A DNA stretch of 64,000 bases from Austropuccinia psidii (Eukaryota; Basidiomycota; Pucciniomycetes; Pucciniales; Sphaerophragmiaceae). The notes beneath the pieces were generated by a model, which saw nothing but the letters and a program-made list of their open reading frames with translations, was not told where the DNA came from and searched no databases. The first letter of the stretch is position 1. Every line of letters starts with the position of its first letter. Below, one piece after another: positions 24,797 through 35,481 of this stretch. The position numbers were made by a program, and so were the translations under genes. The stretch covers positions 79,377,785-79,441,784 of the forward strand of contig JALGQZ010000002.1 of assembly GCA_023105745.1 (NCBI GenBank), written 5' to 3'.

Positions 24797-26949
24797 TGTG
24801 AGCCTGTGAGGTATGTATAACATACCAATAAGGCCACAAATAACTTTATACACAGTTAAAATTTTCTTTAACAGACTTTTTAATTGAATTTAAAATAAAA
24901 AATAACAAAAAAGAAGTATAACTTTTTTTGGATAAACAAAGTTATAAATATTATGTCATTATTGGATCCTACACCAAAAATAACCTAGGGTACATCCATA
25001 AGGTGTTATACCCAAAAACACTTGTTTCTTATGTTATTGGAAGATTTAAGAATCTCACAGTACTAATGTAACATTTTTAACATTTTTTTAAAATTGTTAA
25101 ATTTAAGCTTAAATAAGCTCAAATTTAAAGTTGCATAAGGTTTATGCAAACTTACCAAAATTTTAGTTAAAATTAGGGTGTGGTGTATATTTACTGAATT
25201 GGCTAAGGATTTGCCATAAAGAATGCAAATCCTGCATGAGCTCAATTCAAAAGGGTTTAAGGCCATAGTATGGCTTTAAATAAATAAAAGGGCAAAATCC
25301 ACGCAAAAAGGTGGGACAAAGGAAAAAGACCAAATAGAGCTGGGGTACCCAGCTTTTTGGATCTGCAAGGATTCAATTAAAGTTGTCCACCTGTATTGGA
25401 GGATTTTAAACCTTATTTAAACTTTAAGATTAGACTTTGATCCAACATTAAAGTTTAAACTGGTTTTATCCCAATTTAGACAGGAATTTCAAGCTGCCAA
25501 AGGGTAAATCCCAATATGCAGGCTTGAATTCAAGGTTTCAAGAACTGTCAAATATTAATTAAGCTTAAACCTTTAAGGTTTCAAGCATTAAAACCTTATC
25601 AAAACTTATGATTTGGTGTGTATTGCTATTTTATGTGGAAAAATAGCAATAACTTCAGAAATTTATTAAAAATCCAATTCTTAATGGATTTGCTTGAAAC
25701 TTTCACACAGCTTACAATTTAATATTATCTACATATAAATCAAATTTTATGTATCTCTTATAAATAAATTTCCTGGGTAATTAGCCTGGAAATTTACCCT
25801 TTTAATTAAAGCTCAAAGAAAATTATCATTTCTTTAAAAATTAATGAAAATTGAGTTTAAGAGATTTCTGCTTGAAACTCTATTTTTAAGTTGTTCATGT
25901 GATGAAATTTAATATGAATAAGTTTATTTATATTAAAAACTTAACATAATTAGTTTAAATGAGGATTAAAGTTACATGGAGTTAGGAATAACCCTGTTAA
26001 CTTTAAATTGGAATTAAAATTAAGTTACCTTAAGTTAAGAACTTTATTTTTAAGCATGGTTTTTCAGTTTTGACCTCAGCACGCCCTCTATATCCATTAT
26101 GAATCATGAGAGCTTCTCTGAAGACATAAAAACAGTCTCTTCATCACTGTTTTTGTCCATCATTCATTATTAATCCAATCATATTAGAAATTTAAACAGC
26201 TAAAGTTTTATGAAATATAAAATGTTATTATTAAAGTAATTCTTAAGTCATTTTATTCTTTATTAATGAAAATTAAAGAATTGAAATGATAGAATTTAGA
26301 TTATTGTTGTAATCATCAATAATATATTTTATTATATAAAAATTATCATCTTAAATATCTTCTAAAAATCCACAAATTCCTCTTAAAAACTCTTTGATCT
26401 TGATTTTTATTTTAAAAATTGTTTTATCTTTAAAATTATTGATTTTTTGGCGTGTCTTTAGCTTATAGTTATTATTTAATATAATAACTGTTGTTGTTTG
26501 ACTTGTTGTATTAAATAAATATTATAAGTAAGTTTTCTCTAAAGTTCTATATTTTTTTATCTAGTAATAGTTTTTTTATATAGAATTTTCATTCTATAAG
26601 AATTATTTCTGCACAGCGTGTGTTTAATTCTCTTATAAATAATACTTATATTATTTATAAGTGGTTAATATTCATATTTTCCATGTGTAACTGTCTCATT
26701 AAGAGCTTTACACTTCTTATTGTTATAACTCTCAGTGACTATAACAATAATAGAATAATTATAATTTATTATAATTATTCTATTTTATAATAATAATTAG
26801 ATTTATTTTTTTTATATATAGTTATTTTTAATAATTATATTTAAACTTGTGGTTGTAATATTTCATTATATTATATATTTCTACTGAGGACAGTCATAGT
26901 ACTCTTGATTTTGCTACTATTTTCAAGAGTTTCATAGACAAACCTTACA
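24797..26949 (+). mobile_element. Solo LTR (family 3)
   Basis: It starts TGTGAGCCTGTGAGGTATG, ends CATAGACAAACCTTACA, and is 2153 bp long. It is flanked by ATTTT at 24792-24796 and 26950-26954, a perfect 5-bp target duplication. The same LTR family in reverse is the 3' LTR of copy I (59463-61594). It landed within a few bases of the end of copy C, in what was the family 1 LTR of copy B. Confidence 0.93.
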
Positions 26950-26954
26950 ATTTT

Positions 26955-27117
26955 ATTATATTCATTCAATAATATAATTATTTTATGCCATTGTTGTAAT
27001 TATTTTTTGTTAGTATAATTGCTATAATCTCATTATTAAATGTTTATAAGGAAATTCATAGTACAATAAGTAAAATATTTGTATCATTCTCTTATTGTTT
27101 CATAGTCAAACCTTAAA
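26955..27117 (+). repeat. Remnant of the 5' LTR of copy B (LTR family 1)
   Basis: Only the last 163 bp remain. They align with the family 1 LTR ends at 58540-58700 (plus) and 9229-9400 (minus), including TCATAGTACAATAAG and CATAGTCAAACCTTA. The last bases read AAA instead of ACA. The rest of the LTR was displaced when copy C inserted. Confidence 0.85.
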
Positions 27118-27135
27118 CTTGAGGACCTGGCCATG
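27118..27135 (+). promoter_or_regulatory. Primer-binding region of copy B
   Basis: CTTGAGGACCTGGCCATG follows the LTR and corresponds to the primer-binding region in A, C and D. Confidence 0.6.
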
Positions 27136-27590
27136 ATATTTACTTAAAAGACCTTTAGAAAGATTCAAATTGGATCTATCCAATAATAAATTATATTTAT
27201 AATTATTTAATTATATAATAATTTTATACTTATTGATTTTAAAAGCTATTGAGGAATTTGGAAAGCAATTGGACTGTCTTAAACATGGTTTTCACATCCT
27301 TAGACTTGCAAGAACTTTCTTTTAGTGACTCTAGTGATTAAAAAAGATATTTATAAGCTAGAAATAAATTTATATTAAAAATTAATTATAAAAAGAATCA
27401 TCTCAATTTGTATCTTATTCTTTGAAAATAAATAATAAAAAACTAATAAAAAAAGTTATTTTTATTCCTTTTTATTCATTTATTTCATTCATTTAAAGAT
27501 ACAAAAGCAATATTTATGTTGAAATTGCCATATCTTTTCAAAAATAACATTTTTTATAAAAAATACCTATATTTATTTTTCTTTTTTAGT
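27136..27590. other. Leader of copy B, non-coding
   Basis: AT-rich sequence between the primer-binding region and the first open segment of gag; no feature seen. Confidence 0.5.
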
Positions 27591-27601
27591 GTTTTCAGAA
27601 A

Positions 27602-28500
27602 GCCCAACAGAGGACAATCAAACCACTGTTGAGATATTTGTAGAAGAAACTTTTCCAAGTTCTCCAGCACCTTTTGTCAATAAGAAAAAAAACCTAAGAA
27701 ATTAGTCTTTCCAGGACCCACTATTCAGGACTTTGAAGATGAGTACCTCTCTTTAAATTTCCATAAAAAGAATTATAGTGTTGTGAAATCTTTTCATCTT
27801 CTTATTTATGAATACTAGAAGAGGATCCCAATACTCCATCCAATAAGATGTAGATCTACTCAGAAGTAGAGTTGATCCCTCAAAAGGGAAAATAAAGGGC
27901 AAGATCCCCATTGGAACAGAATCCACACAAGGAAGTACCATATCCCAAAGGCAAGTCCCAGAAATGCCCATAATATCTGAGCCAGAGTTGGAACTAAGTA
28001 TTAGTAACTCCAAAAGATATAAATCACATTTGGAGGGCTCAAATAGACATTTATATGAGCCAGTACAAGCAGTATTACATGGTTTACATAGACAATGATT
28101 GGGAAATGTTGCCACAAATCCACCAAGAAGTGATGAACTCCTGGCACATCCTGAAACAATTCCTCAAAGAGGAGGAAATAGTGAGATACTCCAATGGATG
28201 GACCCACTATCATTCAAGCCTCAAATTGAAAAGATAAAGGAGTAACATTCCAAAAAGAGGGAGGTAAGCAAGGAAGAAGCCCCAGTAGCTTCTACCAGCA
28301 AGCCTAAAGCAAACCAACTTCCCCAAGAAGGGAAGAAGAAAAATAAAAAGAACTGGAGTAAACCATATTCCCCAAGCTACGGGATTCTAAAAATCCAAAA
28401 AGATGCCATGGACAATGTCTTCAACATGGCCAGAACCTTGATGGAATTCAAGGACAAAGAGGAACAAAGAATGAGACAACCTCATTTCCCAAAGGAATAA
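27602..28500 (+). pseudogene. Gag N-terminal region of copy B
   Basis: After a T-tract and AG (27598-27599) comes an open stretch rich in E, T and S (27602-27703), matching the leader ORFs of A and C. Further on, the conserved N-terminal Gag domain can be followed: HIWRAQIDIYMSQYKQ, VMNSWHILKQFL, SNGWT (28055-28200), then after a 1-nt shift EAPVASTS, NWSKPYSPSYGILK and DAMDNVFNMARTLMEF, ending at TAA 28498-28500. One further stop lies near 28243. The next part of Gag is in the -1 frame. A UUUCCCA heptamer at 28485-28491 lies just before the stop in the phase needed for -1 slippage. Confidence 0.7.
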
Positions 28501-29886
28501 CTTTGTCTCCTGATTTCATAAATACTTTAACAGAAATCAAAAATAGTATTCCACCTCTTAAAGACATTGCAAATAGTTTATTATCTTTACAAGAAATATA
28601 TAATAATTTATCATCTTTAACAAAAATTGTTGTACAAAATCAAAAAGAAATTGATAACATTAAATCTATGGTTGAAAATAATAAACCAAAAGTTTTAATT
28701 GACAATACTCAGAAATTAATACAAGGACAACAGGAATTGTGTAAATACAGAAGAGATATCAAAGAAAGAAACTTTGACAATTAATTATGACTTGAGCATT
28801 GGTAATCTTACAGAAAAATTAAACAAATTAAGTATTCCTGTTGAAAAATTTGAATAAAAGACTTCATCAAATCAAAAATTACTTCTAGACCATGTAAAAA
28901 AGGGGATGAAAGAAGAATTAATCTTGAGTATGACATTCAAAGTGAAATAAGACTGATTACTGAAAAAATGGATAAAATAAATGCGGCTAACTGAAATATA
29001 CCAAAGTTATCAACACCATTTTCTCATATAAGAATTTATGTTAAACCAAAATAGGAAATAACAAATTCATTCATAACAGACTTGAGCTATCAAGACAATA
29101 ACCAAGTCTTAATGAAGGAGGCACCTCAATCAAAAGAATGGCCAACATTCACAGGTGAAGGTGAATATGATCATATGTCATTTATTAAAAAATTGACATG
29201 CTACAAGAGGATTGTGCCATACCAGATTAATTAATCACTTCCACATTACATTAATTATATGAAAAATATGCAAAAAGATGGTATTATGGGATAAGACAAA
29301 CAAATGGCAAAGGTACCTGGTCTTGGTGGAACAATGAAATAATCACTAAGTGGGAAAGTGATTCCTGGAGGTACATGATAGAAAATTCATTTGAAAATTA
29401 TTTCTTTTACCCAGATAAGGATAAACGTTTAGCTTGGTTCTTCAAAAAAGTTAAAATATTAAATGAACTGTATTCACAAAGGTGACAGAAAATGGTGCAT
29501 AAAAAAATAATCAAGAAAAGTGTGGCGCAGAGCTGGAACCTGCCCTAAGAAGTAGGTGTATAGAACTATTCTCCATAGAAGAGTATATCAATTCATTAGA
29601 AGATATAGTGACAAGAACAAAAAACGGAAGAACCTGGAGAAAATTGGACATTAAAAACCCAAGTAAACCATTTATCAAGAAAGATAAACCAAAAGAACCT
29701 TTCAAAACCAATAAACCCAACACTAATGAGCAAAGAAAATGCCATAAATGTGGAGGTATTGGACACTTAACCAATAATTGCCTTAAAAAGGCAAAAATAA
29801 ATGAAATTGCGGAAACAGAAGACCACAATTACAAAGAAGAGGAATCTGATTCTGAAAAAGACACTGAAGAATCAGAAAGCTATTAA
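28501..29886 (+). pseudogene. Gag coiled coil, capsid and zinc knuckle of copy B
   Basis: The ORF 28503-28784 (in the -1 frame relative to the N-terminal domain) has leucine/isoleucine heptads (LKDIANSLLSLQEIYNNLSS). The capsid segment follows in pieces (EWPTFTGEGEYDHMSF near 29139, then frameshifts and stops). From about 29520 one frame is open to 29886: LRSRCIELFSIEEYINSLED and an intact CCHC zinc knuckle CHKCGGIGHLTNNC (C-x2-C-x4-H-x4-C), which binds RNA in retroelement nucleocapsids. An acidic tail ends at a TAA. Confidence 0.8.
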
Positions 29887-30325
29887 AGTGATGCAATTAA
29901 TATAATTAATGCACAAATTAATAATATTGATTTAATATATGAATTACTAGATGTAAATTCAAACTTACCATCAGTTGGAACATCTGATACAAGCCTCACA
30001 AACATACGAGATTCTAAACTGTATAGAACCAAACCAGAAAAATGAATGGGATATACAGCCCAAAATTCAAGTATAAATATTATCATGGTTGAAAACCAAG
30101 ATTCAAACAAAAACTTAGTTACAGGAGCATACTGTACCTCTTTTGGTAAGGATTATTTAAAAATATTATACCAGATTGGGAAGAAAAATGTATACAAATC
30201 CAAGGGGTTACATTTAGTAGTGCAAGTGAAAGCATTAAGTCCCTTGGAATAATTGAATTAAACTTAATTTTTCCACACCCTTCCCAGTTTATAAGGGTGA
30301 AAGTAGAGTTTTTAGTAATGGAGAT
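29887..30325 (+). pseudogene. Gypsy protease, first part (copy B)
   Basis: It aligns with the protease region of element A, but the catalytic triad D-T-G reads V-T-G (NLVTGAYCTSFGKDYL, near 30110-30160), so no aspartic protease activity is expected. A stop at about 30042 separates it from gag. The protease is cut by the solo LTR starting at 30326 and resumes at 32138. Confidence 0.8.
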
Positions 30326-32137
30326 GTAAGGTGTGGATATGAAACTTTGATTAAAATCAAGTACTTTTCCTGTCCTTAAAATTTGTATAAGGTAAAAATC
30401 AATTAAAAATAGTAAAGAATATTATTTTTAAGAGAAAACACGCCAAATTTATTGTTTATAACTTTCTTAGTATAAAACAATAATATTATAAAGATTTATT
30501 GTTTTATCAACAAGAAAAATTTATCCAAAAATACTCTACAAGAGATATTTAAGGCTACAAAAGAAATTTCTTCAAGAGCAATTTCAATTGGAATCAATTG
30601 AGCAAAGAACTGCAAGCAATTAATTAAAGAACAGAGTCTTTAAACAGAGTATTAAAGAAAAACACGCCCAAAAGTGACCAGAGTGAATTTGGAAACAAAG
30701 TGACAAAGTTTACAGTGATGAAAGATGCTTTAATTCATTTTTGGGGTGGTTCAGGGGTAAAAATGATTATAAAAGTTACAAAAAATGATTATAATGAGTT
30801 TTTCACGTGGTTAAAAGGCGTAAAATTATTTAATAAAGGTGGTTGGAATCTTTTATTGATTGGTTTAACAATGTTTAAACTAATTATAAAAGGAAAAGAT
30901 TCTAACATGAGGAGAGAAGTGGGGCAAAGAAGACATTCTTTTATAGCCATCAATTTTCTTACTCCAAAAGTAAATTTTACTCTTGTCAGTCGTGAAAAAC
31001 AGTCTGACAACAGAAAAGCCAATTATGGCATCATTGAACCCTGATTTAGACCAAAAAGGGCTGGTTTAAGCCATTTTAGACCCTTAAATCAGCCATTACT
31101 ATAGCAATACCTGGTCTAGAGCCTTCAAAACACGTCAGAATGTGTGTAAGAGACATAGAAACCAGTTAAAACTGTTTTTACTATGATGGTTTGATCTTAA
31201 GGGTAGTTTTACCCTCTTGGAAACAGCTAAAACTACCCCAGTTGGTATCAAAACCTCATCATCAATTGAGTCCACAGACCCTGTAACTCAATTCCAGGCT
31301 AAAAGTGATGAACTTTTGCGTTAATTTTGACATCCCATGCCTTTCAGCAAGGATTTTGGGGGTCTAGCTCCCCCTTAGAGCTGGAGTTCCTTTTCCCCCC
31401 CAAATTTAATCTTTCCAATTTATTTTTCCTTTAATTCCTCATCATGTATTATACTTATAATTTACATATGTAATTCAATTGAATTGTACAGTACAATACA
31501 GTAATAATTGATACCTCATATGTAAATCAAAGTTCACTTATGTAATACACGCGCACATTTTGACATTTCAATTGAATTCAATTGAAAATACTTCAATTCC
31601 TCATAACTTCTAAACCAAACACAACACCTCAATTTTGACACAAAAATTGATGGTTAACACCACATGTGGTGTGAATTAAATTAAAGTTTTGAGGATTTTC
31701 AACTTTTGTACTGAAAATACTAAAAACTTAATTTAAGCTTATTTAGAGTTGAGTTACAAGAATTTCACTCAGAGGTGACCCCACCTGATTTTTTATGAGG
31801 AATCCAATGGTGAAATAATTCTTATATGTTTATTTATTGGATAAAAAGCTATAATAACTCTTATTTAACTTTTTTCCAAATTTATTTATTTTTTTACCAT
31901 TTTCTTAAAATTTCATTTTTACTTAATTTTTTCAAGTATAAATGTAATTTTATAATTCCAAAATTTAATGTAATTTTATTTTTAAATTGTAATTAATTTT
32001 TTTATTTTGAATATAATTTTATATTTATATTTTGATATTTATTTTAATAATATAAATAAATTTATTTTATTTATATTAATATGTTAATTTTGTATTTGTG
32101 GTCTTTTGGGTATATGAAATTACCTCTAAGGCTCACA
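30326..32137 (-). mobile_element. Solo LTR (family 2) inside the protease of copy B
   Basis: In plus coordinates it starts TGTAAGGTGTGGATATG and ends CTAAGGCTCACA (1812 bp). The perfect 5-bp duplication GGAGA flanks it at 30321-30325 and 32138-32142. It aligns with the LTRs at 1258-3095 and 23034-24791. Protease coding resumes in the adjacent base, which confirms both ends. Confidence 0.96.
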
Positions 32138-32575
32138 GGAGAACTGTACTAGTAACCATTTTATACTTGGAAATGATTACTTGTCAATTGATGGCATAGA
32201 TATCTCCAATAAAAAAGGCAGATATTTTACCATAGGAGACAATAAGAGGCAGAAATCAGGTTTTTTAAATAACAAAAGAAATTACAGTTATTGAAAATGA
32301 AGAGAAAAGCCCAGAAAAACATTCTTTCATCAGTGAACAGCTTAATGAGGCAGAATTCAATGAAGAATAAACAGAAAAAATGAGATAAAGACTGATTGAT
32401 ATCTTGTTCACATATTAAATGCCTTTGCAACTGACAAAGAACCGGTAGGTTCAATCATTGGGCATGAAGTAGACAGTATTCTTAATGTGGAGAAACCTTA
32501 TCCACCCTTGTTAAGAATACCTGCTTACCCAGCTATCCCAAGATCTAGGGAAGCCTTAGAGATACACATTAAAGA
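32138..32575 (+). pseudogene. Gypsy protease end and pre-RT segment (copy B)
   Basis: Directly after the solo LTR the sequence codes for NCTSNHFILGNDYLSI and [14 protein letters not shown], matching A downstream of its protease active site. It then breaks up (stops near 32370 and 32416) and picks up again as FATDKEPVG..GHEV and KPYPPLLRIPAYP before the RT ORF. A stop or frameshift at about 32575 separates it from the RT. Confidence 0.75.
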
Positions 32576-33778
32576 GTGAATGGACCTTGGACATTAAGGA
32601 AAGTAGGACAAAATGAACAAGTAGAGTTCACCACACCTGTCATTATAACTTGGAACAATGTAAAATCAAGGATGGTAGGAGACTTTAGAGTTCTAAATAC
32701 CTATACTATCCCTGATAGATATCCAATACCCAGAATCCATGAGACATTAACCCAATTGTCACAGGCTAAGCTCATTACAGCCATGGATTCTCTAAAGTGT
32801 TTTCACCAACATGTCTTAACAAAAAATTCCAAAAGACTACTGAGGACAATAGTCCACTGTAGAATTTCTGAATACTTAAGAACACCACTTGGTATAAAAA
32901 ATGCACCTTCCCATTATCAAATAATGATGAATACCATAATTCCTGAAGAATTATCAGAGGGATGGTTAATTATCTACCTTGATTATATCATAGTTTGCTC
33001 AGAAACTTGGGAAAGTCACTTAACAAGACTAGAAAGAGTCTTTCAAAAAAAAGGACAAGTAAATATGAAAATTTCGTTGAAAAAATTACATCTTGCATAC
33101 AGTGAACTAAAAGCACTAGGACATGTTTTATCTGGACTAAGCTTGGGCATAGATAAAAACAATGTAGCAGCAGTACTACTGAAACCATTTCCCAAACCAA
33201 AAAAAGGAATGAAATCATTTATAGGATTTTCTGGTTATTACAGAAAGCATATAAAAGAATTTGAAATAATTGCCAAATCCTTGTATAAGCTCTGTGACCA
33301 ACAGACAGTCTATGAAATGACTGAAGAAAGGGTTAAAACATATGATGAATTGAAAAATGCCCTTAAAAACTCCCCATTTCTTCTAATTCCAGATTGGAAA
33401 CTCCCTTTCAAGCTGTACATTTATTCTTGTGGAGAAAGACCAGGTGCTGAACTACACCAGAAACAAATCATCAATGATAAACCTTTTGAAGGACCAATTT
33501 GCTTTATTTCAAGTCAAATTAAGCCAAAAGACGCAAGATATGGAGAAATCCAAATGGAAATTCTTTTCCTAGTGTGGGCTTTAGAAAAATTACACTATTT
33601 TTTGGATGGAACAGTGTTTGATGTGATAACAGACTGTAATGCTGTAAAATCTTTATTAAGCATGAAGACACCAAATATACAAAAGCTGATATGGCAAATT
33701 GCTATCCAAGAATATGGAGTAAATATTACTATAGCTCATAAATCTGGAAATATTCATAAAAATGCAGATGGGCTTTAG
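32576..33778 (+). pseudogene. Gypsy reverse transcriptase and RNase H (copy B)
   Basis: A 400-codon open frame holds the RT palm motifs ([43 protein letters not shown]) and the RNase H. The catalytic YxDD box is YLDY, so the second aspartate is lost. In the RNase H the first acidic residue is also lost ([10 protein letters not shown] where A has [10 protein letters not shown]), while TDCNAVKSL and NADGL remain. The frame is long but the enzyme cannot be active. It ends at TAG 33776-33778, within the RNase H terminus. Confidence 0.9.
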
Positions 33779-34012
33779 CAAATACACCTGAAAACCCAGC
33801 ATGGAACCACAGGAAGAGAATCATATAGAAGGTATATGTGTCACAGATATTGGCACAGGATTCCTTAACCAGGTTAAAGAAATCTATAAGATGGACAAGA
33901 GCTGTCATATCTTATGCCAGCTTCTAATCAAAGACTTTGAAGATCCATCAATTTCATAAAAACTAGATGAAATATGGAAAAAATCATATGATGAAGGAGG
34001 GGTCCACCTCCT
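33779..34012 (+). pseudogene. RT-integrase linker of copy B, truncated
   Basis: With small deletions the sequence follows element A after the RNase H ([48 protein letters not shown]). Homology to pol stops near 34012 and family 1 LTR sequence starts, so the whole integrase and the first ~1 kb of the 3' LTR are missing. Confidence 0.75.
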
Positions 34013-34602
34013 TTCTTAGGCTGTTTCCAAGCTTATTATGTAATCAAGCTTAGAGCTATAGTTATTACTCTAAATGATGGCCTGATAATGAGATAACATG
34101 GTTTAATTATGCTCTAATCATCACTAAACCTTAAAATACTGATCAATTTCAATGGATACCATTTGTACCCATGTACTAGAAGCCTTTTGGACTCTAGGAG
34201 GGAAAATTTTACTATAAATAGAGCTCTTTTTACTCTATTTCCCCCCTCAGATGCATCAAAAATATTAAAAAATTAAATTGGAAGGTAATTTATTTATTCT
34301 TTATATAGAAACTCACTATATTATTAAATACCAAAGATCATCTTCACTATACTCACTAATCTTGATGTGATTACATTGATTTTTAAATTTTTTGTTTAAA
34401 TTCTGTCTAAAGCTCCAGATCCATGTAAAACCAAGAATATTTGTAATTTATTTTATCTTTCTTTGTAAATACAATTCAAATAAGTTTTATTTAATTTATT
34501 TAGCATAAATTCATCCAAAATCATTATATTAAGCATCAAAAGTAGGTTATTTTGACTTATTATAATATTTTTTCTCTATTATTATCCTTACTAATTCTTT
34601 TA
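34013..34602 (+). repeat. 3' LTR of copy B, left piece (LTR family 1)
   Basis: It aligns with the reverse complement of about 10170-9590 in the solo LTR at 9229-11200. It continues at 58371-58700 on the other side of the MULE. The left end is truncated by the junction at about 34012. The 8 bp at 34595-34602 (TTCTTTTA) are the MULE target duplication. Confidence 0.88.
34213..34220 (+). promoter_or_regulatory. TATA box of LTR family 1
   Basis: TATAAATA followed by GAGCTC lies inside the LTR. The aligned site in the solo LTR at 9229-11200 (minus) is degraded to GATAGATAGAGCTC. This is the most promoter-like site in this LTR family. Confidence 0.5.
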
Positions 34603-34625
34603 GGGTGTTGTTAAACACACATAAG
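34603..34625 (+). repeat. Left terminal inverted repeat of the MULE
   Basis: It starts GGGTGTTGTTAAACACAC and ends TAAG. It pairs with 58348-58370. Confidence 0.88.
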
Positions 34626-34648
34626 CTTTTAGTAAAAACATGTAAGCC

Positions 34649-34687
34649 CTTATGTGTTTTTACCAATTTATGGTAAAAACACATAAG
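34649..34687. repeat. Subterminal palindrome of the MULE
   Basis: CTTATGTGTTTTTACCA, a 5-base loop, then the exact 17-base complement (TGGTAAAAACACATAAG). The arm is close to the inner part of the terminal repeat (GTAAAAACACGTAAG), so the left end carries several copies of one motif in both directions. Such repeats are plausible transposase binding sites. Confidence 0.8.
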
Positions 34688-34876
34688 TTACCTTAATTTT
34701 CAAAAAAAATTCCTCAGGCTCAGTTTTGAGAATTTTTTCATTTTTTTTTGCCATATTTCTCCCAACTTGGCATGTCAATAAGCACAAATTTTTTCAAAAA
34801 AATTTTTTTTGCCAAATTTCACCAATTTGGCCAATATGCCAAAATGGCATATTTTTTTCAAAAATCCATTTAAAAT

Positions 34877-35240
34877 CTTCCCACTTATGAATTTCCTTAA
34901 TTTTTTTTAAAAATAAAGGGTTCAATGTGAAGAATAAAGCACCAGAATCCCATAATTTTGGTAATTTTTTTGGGTGGGACAAGTGAAGGCGCAAAAAGGG
35001 TTTTTTTTCAAATGTTTTTTCCCGTCATTGTAATATGCCTATTTTTAAAAAGTGAATTGAATAACTTCCCACTTATGAATTTCCTTCATTTTTTTGAAAA
35101 ATTAAAGGGTTCAATCTGGACAATGAAGAACCAGAAGCTCATGAATTGGGAAAAGATTTTGGTGGGACAACAAGTGAAGGCGCAATGAGTGTTTTTTTTC
35201 AACTGTTTTTTTTCTTGTGTGTAATATGACTATTTTCAAG
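34877..35240. repeat. Tandem duplication, period about 188 bp, in the MULE
   Basis: CTTCCCACTTATGAATTTCC starts at 34877 and again at 35065. Both units continue with AAAGGGTTCAAT, GGTGGGACAA, GTGAAGGCGCAA and AATATG. It lies between the end of the transposase gene and the left terminus. Confidence 0.85.
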
Positions 35241-35481
35241 TACAAAAGTTCCACATGTTTGATAAAAAAGGAGACTGAGGTGGTATTTAAGCAATGAATA
35301 TGACTGAGGAGGGGGATAATTTGCATAAAGTGTATATACAAAAATCATTCAATCAGAATCAACCTCCAAAATAGTGAGTTTTTTCTGAGAGGGGGAGGAA
35401 GATTGGACAAATACAACGTTCTGTGTTTCTTCAATTTATCAGCCCACCCCAGGGCTTGTTTTTGGGCATGAATCTCCCAGT

